In this document: positions 34,928 to 45,305 of the stretch, piece after piece
Layout: every line of letters begins with the position of its first letter
Position numbering within the stretch: the stretch's first letter is position 1
Source of the DNA: Glycomyces xiaoerkulensis
Lineage (GTDB): Bacteria; Actinomycetota; Actinomycetes; Mycobacteriales; Micromonosporaceae
Assembly: GCF_002798405.1 (NCBI RefSeq)
Contig: NZ_PGGV01000028.1
Coordinates: 27,415-91,414 of the forward strand
Direction of reading: 5' to 3'
DNA length: 64,000 bases
Notes under the pieces: generated by a model
Databases searched by the model: none
What the model was told of the DNA's origin: nothing
The model's input: only the letters and a program-made list of their open reading frames with translations
Translations under genes and position numbers: made by a program

Positions 34928-35995
34928 GTGATCATGCCCCCGCTCGAACCGGACCGCGTACGGGAACTGCTGCTGGACTGGTGCCGGGCCGACCGCGAAG
35001 ACGCCGAGGACGCCGCCGCCGCCATCGAGGGCGCCCCGGCCGACCTGCTCGAACAGCGCTACCGGACGATCGCCGAGGACATGGGCGGCAGGAAATGGCT
35101 GCAGTGGCCGCAGCCGCCGCCGGCGCACCCGCTGCTGGGCCTGTACCCGGTGCTCGCGGCGGTGCCGCTGATGCTGGAGTACCACCGCGAGCGCGGCGTC
35201 GGCGAGGACCTGTCCCGTCTGGTGATGGAGGACGTGGGCGAGAAGCTGCGCCTCAACCGCCGCATGTACGGCCGGGCCGGCCTGGACACCGACGGCTGGT
35301 TCACCGCCCACGTGCGCGGGACGATCTACCAGCTCGGGCGGCTCCAGTTCTGCATCGAAGGGGCCGAGACCAGGCCCGTCATCGGGTTGCACATCCGCGG
35401 CGAGGGCGGTCCGCTGTCGTTCGAGGCGGTGCGCGACTCGGTCGAACGCGCGCTCGGGTTCTTCCCGGCGGCCTTCCCCGAGCTGTTCGGCGACCGCGAC
35501 GCGATCACCTTCACCTGCACGTCCTGGCTGCTGGACCCGCAGCTCCGCGACTGGCTGCCCGAGCGGTCGAACATCCTCAAGTTCGCGTCCCTGTTCGACC
35601 TGGTCGGGCCCGAGTCGCACCCCGGCACGAACGGCCACGACGACGTCCGGCGGTTCGTGTTCGCCCGGACCCCGCGGACGCCGGACTCCGAGCTGCCCGC
35701 CGACAACACGCTCCAGCGCTCGATCCTCGCGGGGATCAAGGCCGGCGTCGAATGGCGGGTCCCACTCGGCGGCCTGGCCCTCGCGCGCCTCGGTCTGCCG
35801 TTAGGCTCGAGGGCATGCGGATCGTCATCGCCGGATCGAGCGGATACCTCGGCACCGCGCTGCGGCGGGAGCTGGCCGGGCACGACATCGTGCGCCTGGT
35901 GCGCGACCGGCCCGGCGAGGACGACCAGATCCGATGGGACCCCTACCGCGGCCCGCTCGACACCGCCGTCCTGGACGGCGTCGACGTCGTGGTGA
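34928..35995 (+). CDS. N-acyltransferase-like (GNAT-like two-domain) protein
   Basis: The frame is open from GTG 34928 to 35995 (355 codons). The first 290 or so residues are well formed and resemble actinobacterial acyltransferase-domain proteins with an N-terminal helical part and a GNAT-like C-terminal part (VIGLHIRGEGGPLSFEAVRDS, TSWLLDPQLRDWLPERSNI). The last 60 codons overlap the next gene in another frame and have poor third-position G/C, so they look like run-on. TAG at 35802-35804 in a neighbouring frame may mark the ancestral end. The substrate is unknown. Confidence 0.7.
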   Translation: MIMPPLEPDRVRELLLDWCRADREDAEDAAAAIEGAPADLLEQRYRTIAEDMGGRKWLQWPQPPPAHPLLGLYPVLAAVPLMLEYHRERGVGEDLSRLVMEDVGEKLRLNRRMYGRAGLDTDGWFTAHVRGTIYQLGRLQFCIEGAETRPVIGLHIRGEGGPLSFEAVRDSVERALGFFPAAFPELFGDRDAITFTCTSWLLDPQLRDWLPERSNILKFASLFDLVGPESHPGTNGHDDVRRFVFARTPRTPDSELPADNTLQRSILAGIKAGVEWRVPLGGLALARLGLPLGSRACGSSSPDRADTSAPRCGGSWPGTTSCAWCATGPARTTRSDGTPTAARSTPPSWTASTSW

Positions 35996-36693
35996 ACCTC
36001 TGCGGCGCGCCGATCGCCGGTCGCCGCTGGAACGCCGCCTACAAGGAGCGCATCCGCGCCAGCCGCGTCGTCCCGACCCGGGTGCTGGCCGAGGCGGTCG
36101 CCCGCGCCGGGGCACCGGTCCTGGTCAACGCCTCGGCGACCGGCTGGTACGGCGACCGGGCCGACGTCCCGGTCGACGAGTCCTCCCCGGCTTCGGCCGA
36201 CTACCTCGGCAAGACGTCCCTGGCCTGGGAGTCGGCCACCGCCCCCGCGCAGGAGTCGGGCGCGCGGGTGATCCGGCTGCGCACCGGGCACGTGCTCGGC
36301 CCCGGCAGCCCCTTGCTGGCGAAGCTGGTGCCGGTCTACAAGTTCCTCCTGGGCGGGCGCTTCGGCGACGGCCGCCAGTACCTGCCGTGGATCTCGCTGC
36401 GCGACTGGACCGGCGCGGTCAGGTCCCTGATCGAGGGGGACGTGACCGGCCCGGTCAACCTGGTCGGCCCCACCCCCGCGACCAACCGCGAGTTCACCCG
36501 GGCGATGGCGGCGGTCCTGCACCGCCCCGCCCCGTGGATCATCCCCGGCTGGGCCGCCAGGATCGTCGCCGGCGAGGCCGCGGTGGAGCTGCTGCGCGGC
36601 GCCAGGGTCAAGCCGGCCGTGCTGCGGTCCCAGGGCTACGAGTACCGGGACCGGACCGTCCTCGACGCGCTCCGCTGGGCGCTGCAGGCCTGA
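35815..36693 (+). CDS. TIGR01777-type NAD-dependent epimerase/dehydratase-like protein
   Basis: A 292-residue extended-SDR protein. IVIAGSSGYLG is the nucleotide loop; VVNLCGAPIAGRRW, ASATGWYGD and YLPWISLRDW are hallmarks of the TIGR01777 (YfcH/Slr1223) group. A C-terminal DUF1731-like end is seen. The biochemical role is not settled; the plant and bacterial relatives are linked to division or isoprenoid/sugar metabolism. GAGGG precedes the ATG closely. It overlaps the run-on end of the preceding gene by 181 bp. Confidence 0.9.
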   Translation: MRIVIAGSSGYLGTALRRELAGHDIVRLVRDRPGEDDQIRWDPYRGPLDTAVLDGVDVVVNLCGAPIAGRRWNAAYKERIRASRVVPTRVLAEAVARAGAPVLVNASATGWYGDRADVPVDESSPASADYLGKTSLAWESATAPAQESGARVIRLRTGHVLGPGSPLLAKLVPVYKFLLGGRFGDGRQYLPWISLRDWTGAVRSLIEGDVTGPVNLVGPTPATNREFTRAMAAVLHRPAPWIIPGWAARIVAGEAAVELLRGARVKPAVLRSQGYEYRDRTVLDALRWALQA

Positions 36694-36730
36694 CCCCCGC
36701 CGCCGCACGCGCTGCGGCACAATCGGAGGC

Positions 36731-37186
36731 ATGCCTCCCTCCGAACTCGACACCGGACCCGACCAGCCCCGTGCGGTCCGCACCGCCCGACTGGGGCTCT
36801 GGCTGCAGTTCGCCTACTTCGTCTGCGGAGGCATGCTGCCGGTCCTGTTCCTCTTCCCCGCCTTCGGGCTGGTGATGCTCGGAGCCGCGAGCGCCTGGGC
36901 CGGAGACGCCGCCCCGATGCTGGCCCTGCTCGTGCTGCTGCCGGCGCTCGGCGTAGCCACCGCGCTCCTGTCCCGCCGGCTCGGCGAGCGCAGCGAACGC
37001 GCCCGGACCTGTACCGACGGGTTCGCCCTGGTGCTGGCGGTGGGAGCGGCCCTGGCCTCGCTCGCCTCGCCCGTCCCGTTCCTCACGCTCGCGACCGCCG
37101 TGCCGTGGTTCGGCCTCCAGATCATGACGGTGGCGTCCCTCCACTCGGCACCGGCGAACCGGTGGTTCGGCGACGCCGAACCGTAA
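36731..37186 (+). CDS. four-helix membrane protein, unknown
   Basis: A 151-residue protein with hydrophobic helices near residues 22-42, 44-60, 65-83 and 95-130. ATG is preceded by CGGAGG. It lies 37 bp after the epimerase-like gene and probably shares its transcript. No known family is recognised. A hairpin overlaps its last codons. Confidence 0.7.
   Translation: MPPSELDTGPDQPRAVRTARLGLWLQFAYFVCGGMLPVLFLFPAFGLVMLGAASAWAGDAAPMLALLVLLPALGVATALLSRRLGERSERARTCTDGFALVLAVGAALASLASPVPFLTLATAVPWFGLQIMTVASLHSAPANRWFGDAEP
37164..37182 (+). terminator. hairpin at the end of the membrane-protein gene
   Basis: A perfect 8-bp stem (GGTTCGGC / GCCGAACC) with a 3-nt loop, ending just before the TAA. It may end transcription before the next small gene, though it lies inside the coding end. 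Confidence 0.35.
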
Positions 37187-37239
37187 CGCAGCGGCGGCGG
37201 AACAGTACACTGGGCGCTCCCCGACCCTGGAGACCGCCC

Positions 37240-37410
37240 GTGGAACCGCCCTCCGGCACCGGACCCGAGCCGCTGTACCGCAAGCCCGGCACGGTCACCG
37301 CGGCGCAGGCGCTCAACTGCCTGTGCACCGGTTCGGCGATGCAGTGGTTCAAGCAGGGCGGCTGGGAGCCGTGGCGCCGGTACCACTATCCGCCGCAGCC
37401 GTGGTACTGA
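37240..37410 (+). CDS. small Trp/Tyr-rich protein, unknown
   Basis: A 56-residue protein from GTG with TGGAGA upstream. Nearly every codon ends in G or C, which supports translation. The C-terminal third is aromatic and basic (WFKQGGWEPWRRYHYPP). Two Cys lie in LNCLCTG. Its last 62 bp overlap the convergent flavin-oxidoreductase gene, whose own codons there are weak. No family recognised. Confidence 0.5.
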   Translation: MEPPSGTGPEPLYRKPGTVTAAQALNCLCTGSAMQWFKQGGWEPWRRYHYPPQPWY

Positions 37411-38389
37411 GCGCCTCGCCGAGCGCGGCGATGTTGTCGCGCACCGCTTCGGGATCGCCCATGCCTTCGACCAGGAGGAGCTGTCGGGCCACGCCGGTCT
37501 TCTCGGCCGAGGCCGCCAGGCGCTCGGCGACGTGCTCGGGCGGGCCGACGGCGTGGCGGTCGATCATCCAGTCCACGTAGGCGGCATGATCGCGTCGGCC
37601 GCGTCCCGGCTTCAGGCTCACGTACTGGCCCACGCCGCGGGTCAGGAACTCCGTCAGCGAGGCCCGCAGGCGGCCGGTGTCGCCGGGGCCGGTCGCGACC
37701 TGCGCCAGATGGGCCGAGACGTGCTCGGCCGCGCCGGGGTCGCGGCCGTTCGCCTCGGCCCCGGCCCGCCAGGCCTCCAGCAGCGCCAGATGGTCCGAGT
37801 CGGGGGCGTGCATCCCCAGCAGCAGCGGCAGGCCGAGCCCGCCGGCGAGCCGGGCCGTGCCCGCGCCGGTGGCCGCGACCCACACCGGCCGCCCGGCGCC
37901 CGGCGGCATGACCCGCACCGGCGGCACGTCGAAGAACTCCCCCGAGTGCGAGACCTCCGCCTCGCCGGACAGCCACGCCGACAGCAGCCGGAGTCCCTCC
38001 TCGAAGCCGCGCTCGTACCGGTCCAGGCCCGAGCCGAACACGTCGAGGTCGATCCACGGCCCGCCCCGGCCGATACCGAGCCGGAACCGGCCCGGCGCGA
38101 GCGCCTCGAGCGTCGCGGCCTCCTCCCCCAGCGCGACCGGGTGCCGGTTCGACAGGACCGCGACCGCCGTGCCGACCTGGAGCCGCTCGGTGGCGGCCAG
38201 CAGGTGCGCGGCCATGAGGGTGGCGGAGGGGTTGGCGCCGTATTCGATGAAGTGGTGCTCGGCGATCCAGGTCCCGGAGAAGCCGGCGCGTTCGGCGCAC
38301 CGGGCGTAGGAGACGGCTCGGCGGAGCGCCGCCGCCGGTGAGGCACCGGGGAACACTCCGCCGAGTTGGAACAGGTCGTAGGCGCTCAA
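37349..38389 (-). CDS. LLM-class flavin-dependent oxidoreductase
   Basis: A 346-residue bacterial-luciferase-like protein. WIAEHHF, GRFRLGIGRGGPW and VWVAATGAGTARLAG are typical of the FMN- or F420-dependent monooxygenase/reductase superfamily. The substrate is unknown. The start is a TTG without a clear ribosome site. The last 20 codons (after GEALS) have poor codon bias and overlap a small gene on the other strand, so the ancestral end was probably a little earlier. Confidence 0.87.
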   Translation of the reverse strand: MSAYDLFQLGGVFPGASPAAALRRAVSYARCAERAGFSGTWIAEHHFIEYGANPSATLMAAHLLAATERLQVGTAVAVLSNRHPVALGEEAATLEALAPGRFRLGIGRGGPWIDLDVFGSGLDRYERGFEEGLRLLSAWLSGEAEVSHSGEFFDVPPVRVMPPGAGRPVWVAATGAGTARLAGGLGLPLLLGMHAPDSDHLALLEAWRAGAEANGRDPGAAEHVSAHLAQVATGPGDTGRLRASLTEFLTRGVGQYVSLKPGRGRRDHAAYVDWMIDRHAVGPPEHVAERLAASAEKTGVARQLLLVEGMGDPEAVRDNIAALGEALSTTAAADSGTGATAPSRPA

Positions 38390-38401
38390 AGACCGAGCCG
38401 C

Positions 38402-40530
<2,129 letters not shown>

Positions 40531-40534
<4 letters not shown>

Positions 40535-41379
40535 GGGACATCGACGGGCGCGCGGCCGCGAAGGCGCTGCGCGAAGAGGTGAGCGCCGCGGCCGAACGGC
40601 TGCGCGGCGAAGGCGTCCTGCCGACGCTGGCGGTGGTGGTGCCGACCGAGGACGAGGGCACGGCCTGGTACGTGCGCTCGATCGCGAGGACGGCCGACAA
40701 GGTGGGGCTCCGCTGCAAGGTGGAGCATCTGACCGACCCCGGCGGCGACGAGATCGCCGCCCGGCTCCGGGAGCTGTCGGCCGACCCCGAGGTCCACGGG
40801 GTCATCTGCCAGACCCCGCTGCCGGAGGGCGTGACGCTGGCGGAGGTGGGCTGGTACATCGACCCGTTCAAGGACGTCGACGGGGCGAACCAGGTGAGCC
40901 TGGGGAGGCTGGTCCAGGGCCGGCGGAGTTTCGTCCCGGCGACCGCCGCGGCCGTGTTGGAGCTGCTCGAACGCGAGGGCACCGAGCTGAGCGGCGCCCG
41001 GGCGGTGGTGGTGGGGCGCTCCACGGTCGTCGGCAAGCCGGCGGCGCTGCTGCTGCTGGCCGAGTCGGCGACGGTGACGGTCTGCCACTCCCGCACCAAG
41101 GAGCTGGCCGCGGTCTGCCGGGAGGCCGACGTCCTGGTGGCGGCGGCCGGACGGGCGAGGATGATCGGCCCCGAGTTCGTGCGTCCGGGGGCGACGGTCA
41201 TCGACGTGGGCACGAACCCCACCCCCGACGGGGGCCTGGCGGGCGACGTCGACTACGAGGCGGTGGCCCCGATCGCCGGTGCGATCACGCCGGTTCCCGG
41301 CGGCGTGGGCCCTGTGACGACGATGCTGCTGCTCCGGAACACCGTCGAGGCTGCCGAACTGTCTCAGGCTCGAAGCTGA
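40531..41379 (+). CDS. folD: FolD-like methylenetetrahydrofolate dehydrogenase lacking the catalytic Lys
   Basis: A 282-residue FolD. The fold signatures are VVVGRSTVVGKPAA, ITPVPGGVGPVTTMLL, Gln94 in CQTPLP and DVDG (115-118). In the family the active site is YxxxK; here it is Tyr47-Val-Arg-Ser-Ile51, so the Lys needed for the cyclohydrolase reaction is Ile. Dehydrogenase activity with NADP is expected to remain. It is translationally coupled to a cyclohydrolase-family gene, which suggests the two reactions are split between two proteins. Confidence 0.92.
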
Positions 41380-41396
41380 CCGGTCCGCGGGACCGG
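41380..41396. terminator. hairpin between convergent folD and next gene
   Basis: CCGGTCC-GCG-GGACCGG, a 7-bp perfect stem right after the folD stop, between two convergent genes. Confidence 0.5.
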
Positions 41397-41400
41397 CGGG

Positions 41401-42015
41401 TCAGGATCCGGGCTGGATGCGGGAGCGCAGGGCCACGGTGGAGCCGTCGCCGAATACGACCCGGTCGTATACTCCGGCGGCTTTGCCGCCCTTGGTTTCG
41501 GCGCGCTTCCCTTCGTGGCGGAACCGGTCGGCCGGTGCGGACGCGGGGGTCTCGATCGGCACCGGCCGGTGCGGCCGGTCGGGTTCGCCGGGTTCGGGGT
41601 CGGTGCTGAACACCCGCGAGTAGGTGCGGCCGCGCACGGTCACAAAGGCGAGCCTGCGGTCGGTGAGGACCCATATGCCGCGGTCGCGCAGCGCCGGGGA
41701 GACCAGGCTCGCGGCTTCGGTGCCGGGGCCGCCTTTGATCATCACCGGCGGTCCTTTGGCAGTGCCGCCGCCGGGCGTGAACCCGTCGGCCATCACGGCG
41801 GCGAGCACGCCGAGGACCAGGTATTTGGGCCATCCGAGCAGGATCCGCCGGAGCAGCGACCACCGCTGCGAGCGGGTCCGGGGCGGTCGCGGGACGCCGT
41901 CGAGGTGGGGCAGGCCCCAGAGGGGGACCTGCGCCACCAGGTGCTCCCCCGGTCGGAGCCACTGCCGATGCAGCATGCGCTCGCCGTCGCGGCGCAGGTC
42001 GAATGCGGGGGACAC
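41401..42015 (-). CDS. membrane-anchored protein downstream of the WXG gene, unknown
   Basis: A 204-residue protein from GTG. One hydrophobic helix (WPKYLVLGVLAAVMADGF, about 62-80) separates a basic N-terminal part from a larger domain with GIWVLTDRRLAFVTVRG, which resembles the PH-like bacterial domains that begin with a VLTDRR strand. The C-terminus has VVFGDGSTVALRS. It starts two bases after the WXG-protein stop, so the two are coexpressed. Function unknown; a chaperone or membrane partner for the WXG protein is an inference from position. Confidence 0.65.
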   Translation of the reverse strand: MSPAFDLRRDGERMLHRQWLRPGEHLVAQVPLWGLPHLDGVPRPPRTRSQRWSLLRRILLGWPKYLVLGVLAAVMADGFTPGGGTAKGPPVMIKGGPGTEAASLVSPALRDRGIWVLTDRRLAFVTVRGRTYSRVFSTDPEPGEPDRPHRPVPIETPASAPADRFRHEGKRAETKGGKAAGVYDRVVFGDGSTVALRSRIQPGS

Positions 42016-42017
42016 GG

Positions 42018-43319
42018 TCAGCTCTCGAGTTCGCTCAGCAGCGTGTTGAGTTCGGCGGCGCCTTCGTCGTCGGCGGAGGTGTAGTCCTCGGCGCAGCCGC
42101 GCAGTTTGACCGCATCACCGTTGAGCGCGTCTTCGACGGCGGTGATGGCCAGCGACAGGCCTTCGCCGTTCTCCCGGTAGGCGCTCTCGAATCCCAGGGC
42201 GCCCGGCAGTCCCCAGGTCATCTCGGCGGCGGTCGCCTCGGCGGCGGTCGAATGGATCGCGGCGGCGTTGCCGGACAGGCCCTCCAGGCTTGCGGCGGCG
42301 CCTTCGAGTTCGCCGACCTCGACCGTCACGCGGCCGTCGCCGGCTCCGCGGGAGTCGTACGTGGCTCGAGAGTAGGCGTTCGAGGCCGCTGTGGAGCCGG
42401 TGCCGATGCCGGTGCCCGCCCCTTGGAGCAGGCCGGTGCCCGCTTTGACTCCGGCGGTCACCAGGACCCGCGTCCAGAGCTGGCCTCCGGCGAGTTCGAA
42501 TCCGTTGGCCGGGTTGATCCCACGGAACGGGTTCTTTCCGAGGAACTTCATGAGGACCTGGCCGATCTTGCCGAAGAGTTTGCAGGACTTCTGGAACCAG
42601 GTCATGGCGCGGTTGAACATCGCGAAGGACTTGGCGGCGGCGCCGAGCAGGAAGGTGGCGACGGAGGCGCCGGCCGTCCAGGCGCTGTTCGCCAGCGCCA
42701 CCAGGCCCCGTGTGATCAGCCAGGAGAGCAGTTCGGCGAGGATCGACTTGATGCAGCCGTAGATGGCTTCGGCGAGCATCTGCGCCCAGCCGAGGAGGGT
42801 CTGGATGCTGGTGGCCTCGTGGGAGGCGGCCATGATGGCCGCTTCGAGCGCATAGAGCTGTTCCTGCCCCGCCGTGGCGGCTTCGCCCTCCCAGGAGATG
42901 ATGTTGGCGCCGACCGCCGATCCGGTCTCGCCGCTGAGGGCCTCCAGGGCCGATGCGACCTGGCCCCAGACCTCGCCTTGCCGGGCCATGGCATCGGGAT
43001 CGCCCGAGACCATCTCGAGCAGCTTGTTCAGGGGTTCGATCAGTTCGAGGACGATGGTGAGCCCGGCGCTGGCGAGGGCGTAGACGGGATCTCGCACGGC
43101 GAACATAGCCTGCGTCCCGATGCTCATGATGTCGCCGGGGATGCCGGCGGCCGAGGAGAGGCGGTCGTCGCCGGCGATGGTGCCGTAGATGTCCTGTGCA
43201 AGGTTGGTCACGCCGCCGACGACCGGCGTGCCGTCGGCGATGCTCTCGGCCGTGCCGGGGGTGGTGGCCTCCGGGTAGCTGCTGATGTCGGAGCCGTGCT
43301 CGTCTGCGGGGTTGCCCAT
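42018..43319 (-). CDS. WXG-motif protein, candidate type VII secretion substrate
   Basis: A 433-residue helical protein. Residues about 110-200 form a WXG100-like hairpin with Trp143-Glu-Gly145 at the turn. A hydrophobic Ala/Leu-rich middle (about 195-245) and a Gly-rich linker follow. The C-terminal part (about 325-433) resembles EspC-type domains and has Tyr413-Thr-Ser-Ala-Asp417, a YxxxD type VII export signal. No signal peptide or catalytic domain is seen. No EccC or other secretion genes are in the window. ATG start. Confidence 0.75.
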   Translation of the reverse strand: MGNPADEHGSDISSYPEATTPGTAESIADGTPVVGGVTNLAQDIYGTIAGDDRLSSAAGIPGDIMSIGTQAMFAVRDPVYALASAGLTIVLELIEPLNKLLEMVSGDPDAMARQGEVWGQVASALEALSGETGSAVGANIISWEGEAATAGQEQLYALEAAIMAASHEATSIQTLLGWAQMLAEAIYGCIKSILAELLSWLITRGLVALANSAWTAGASVATFLLGAAAKSFAMFNRAMTWFQKSCKLFGKIGQVLMKFLGKNPFRGINPANGFELAGGQLWTRVLVTAGVKAGTGLLQGAGTGIGTGSTAASNAYSRATYDSRGAGDGRVTVEVGELEGAAASLEGLSGNAAAIHSTAAEATAAEMTWGLPGALGFESAYRENGEGLSLAITAVEDALNGDAVKLRGCAEDYTSADDEGAAELNTLLSELES

Positions 43320-43462
43320 CGTCGGTCCTTCCGGTGAATCGATGCACTCAGATGGGGCGCGTTCGTCAGGGTAGCGAGTTCGCGCAACTGGCAGATAGGC
43401 GACAGACCTTCGCGACTACTGCGAGTAGCGTCAAGGTTTCACTACTTCGAAGGGGGTCTGGT

Positions 43463-43843
43463 ATGACTCGTCGTCTCGCATTCGTGGCGACCGTCGCCGG
43501 AATGCTGCTCGCCGCCGCCGCGCCCGCGGCGGCGTTCCAGCACGACCGGGTGCAGCACCCGGCGCTGCACTGGGCGCTCGACGTCGCGAGCCTCGCGGTC
43601 GTCGTCGCGCCGGTGTGGACGGCTCTGCTGTGGGGCCGCGGACAGGGCAGGCTGCTGCTGGTGGGCCTGATCGGGCTGGTGCAGGCGCCGGTCGCGGTGC
43701 TGGCGTTCGTGCCCGAGGCCTCACATGCGCTCAAGGGCGCCGCTCTCGCGGTCGGGCTGGCGGTCACGGTCGCCGCGATCGTCTGCACGCGCCGGGCCGC
43801 CCGGGCTCAGCGCGAATCGGCGGCGACGGCGTCCGGGACCTAG
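43463..43843 (+). CDS. membrane protein with signal-like N-terminus, unknown
   Basis: A 126-residue protein with a signal-like helix (LAFVATVAGMLLAAAAPAAAF) and three further hydrophobic helices (about 40-57, 65-85 and 90-108). GAAGGGGG precedes the ATG. It is the only gene here on the plus strand and divergent from the WXG gene. No family recognised. Confidence 0.65.
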   Translation: MTRRLAFVATVAGMLLAAAAPAAAFQHDRVQHPALHWALDVASLAVVVAPVWTALLWGRGQGRLLLVGLIGLVQAPVAVLAFVPEASHALKGAALAVGLAVTVAAIVCTRRAARAQRESAATASGT

Positions 43844-44167
43844 GTCGAAGGCGACGGCGCGCCCGTTCTCGACCAGGACCCGGAGCTCCGGGCAGCCGGG
43901 GAACGGACCGGCGAAGCCGCCCGACCGGTCGCGGTAGGCGTGCCGGGAGCAGTGGGCCTCGCCGACCCAGCCCCAGGCCCGGTGGGTCTCGGTCCCGTCC
44001 AGCCGGTACACGCCGACGCTGAGCAGGCGGTCGGCGACCGGTCGGCGGTAGAAGTCGGCGTCGAGGCCCGGCAGCGGGAAGCCGTCGAAGTCGACCGAGC
44101 GGATCGTCCGATGATGCTTGAAATCGGCGAGTTGCGGGAGCTCGTCGATTTCCACTGGAAAGACCAC
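43721..44167 (-). CDS. conserved-looking soluble protein with run-on end, unknown
   Basis: About 148 codons from GTG 44167. The first 105 residues look real (VDFDGFPLPGLDADFYRR, WGWVGEAHCSRHAYRD, LRVLVENGRAVAFDLGP). The rest is Arg/Asp-rich, antisense to the convergent membrane gene, and probably run-on past a lost stop. Ribosome-site GGAGGAGG suits the GTG at 44167 better than a GTG two codons earlier. Both GTGs lie inside the 3' arm of a strong hairpin after pfkA. Function unknown. Confidence 0.55.
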   Translation of the reverse strand: MVFPVEIDELPQLADFKHHRTIRSVDFDGFPLPGLDADFYRRPVADRLLSVGVYRLDGTETHRAWGWVGEAHCSRHAYRDRSGGFAGPFPGCPELRVLVENGRAVAFDLGPGRRRRRFALSPGGPARADDRGDRDRQPDRESGALERM

Positions 44168-44205
44168 GGGCACGCCTCCTCCAACGAGTGAGGCGTGCCC
44201 GTGGT
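44163..44205 (-). terminator. 16-bp hairpin after pfkA that also spans the next gene's start
   Basis: A perfect 16-bp stem (44163-44178 with 44190-44205) and 11-nt loop directly after the pfkA stop. On the minus-strand RNA the loop begins the GGAGGAGG ribosome site of the next gene, and its GTG start codons are paired in the 3' arm. It may end pfkA transcription, block translation of the next gene in read-through RNA, or both. Confidence 0.7.
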
Positions 44206-44213
44206 TACGGATG

Positions 44214-45239
44214 CTAGTTGCCGAAGAAGATCTCGGCCTCGGCGTACCGCTCGGTCGGGACGGTCTTGAGCACGTCGGTGCCCTCGTGGATCGGGATGCG
44301 GACGATGTCGGTGCCGCGCAGGGCCATCATCTTGCCGAAGTCGCCCTCCTCGGCCGCCGAGGCGGCCTCCAGGCCGAGCCGGGTCGCCAGGACCCGGTCG
44401 AAGGCGGTCGGGGTGCCGCCGCGCTGCAGGTGGCCGAGGATGATCGCGCGGGTCTCGATCTCGGCCCGCTCCTTGATCTGGGCGGCGACCCAGTCGCCGA
44501 CGCCGCCGAGCTTGACGTGGCCGAACGCGTCGACCTCGCCGTCCTTGAGGACCATGCCCTCCTCGGCGTGAGCGCCCTCGGAGACGGCGACGACGGTCGA
44601 CTTGCCGGCCTCCTTGCGCTCCCGCACGTAGGCCGCGACCTTGTCCATGTCGAAGGCGACCTCGGGGATCAGGACCACGTTCGCGCCGCCGGCGACGCCC
44701 GCGTGCAGGGTCATCCAGCCCGCGTGGCGGCCCATGACCTCGACCACGAGGCAGCGGTCGTGCGACTCGGCGGTCGTCCACAGCCGGTCGATCGCGTCGG
44801 TGGCGATGTTCACGGCGGTGTCGAAGCCGAAGGTGTAGTCGGTGCCGGACAGGTCGTTGTCGATCGTCTTCGGCACGCCCACGCAGTTGACCCCGTCGGC
44901 GGTCAGCTTGGTGGCCACGCCCAGCGTGTCCTCGCCGCCGATGGCGATCAGGGCGTCGACTCCGAGCTCGGCCATGTTCTTCTTGATCGCCTCGACACCG
45001 CCCTCGATCTTGTAGGGGTTGGTGCGGGAGGAGTGCAGGATGGTGCCGCCCTGGTGGAGGATGTTCTCCACCGAGTCCCAGTCAAGCGGCTGCGTGATGC
45101 CCTCGATCGGGCCCTTCCAGCCGTAGCGGAAGCCTACGAACTCGTGGCCGTATTCCTTGGTGCCTTTGCGGACCGCGGCACGGATGACCGCGTTGAGACC
45201 GGGGCAGTCACCGCCGCCGGTGAGCACGCCAATGCGCAT
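44214..45239 (-). CDS. 6-phosphofructokinase, predicted pyrophosphate-dependent
   Basis: A 341-residue PFK. LTGGGDCPGLNAVIR starts the nucleotide site, PKTIDNDL carries the catalytic Asp, and MGRHAGWM is conserved. At the two residues that decide the phosphoryl donor it has Asp104 (GGEDTLG) and Lys124 (VPKTIDND), as in PPi-dependent enzymes such as that of Amycolatopsis methanolica; ATP enzymes have Gly104. It would thus work reversibly on fructose 6-phosphate with PPi. ATG start. Confidence 0.93.
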   Translation of the reverse strand: MRIGVLTGGGDCPGLNAVIRAAVRKGTKEYGHEFVGFRYGWKGPIEGITQPLDWDSVENILHQGGTILHSSRTNPYKIEGGVEAIKKNMAELGVDALIAIGGEDTLGVATKLTADGVNCVGVPKTIDNDLSGTDYTFGFDTAVNIATDAIDRLWTTAESHDRCLVVEVMGRHAGWMTLHAGVAGGANVVLIPEVAFDMDKVAAYVRERKEAGKSTVVAVSEGAHAEEGMVLKDGEVDAFGHVKLGGVGDWVAAQIKERAEIETRAIILGHLQRGGTPTAFDRVLATRLGLEAASAAEEGDFGKMMALRGTDIVRIPIHEGTDVLKTVPTERYAEAEIFFGN

Positions 45240-45305
45240 GCGTCGAACTCCCTCTAAGCTGAGACTTTCTAACTGGGCGGCCTCGTTGCCGAATCTCGGC
45301 TCAGC

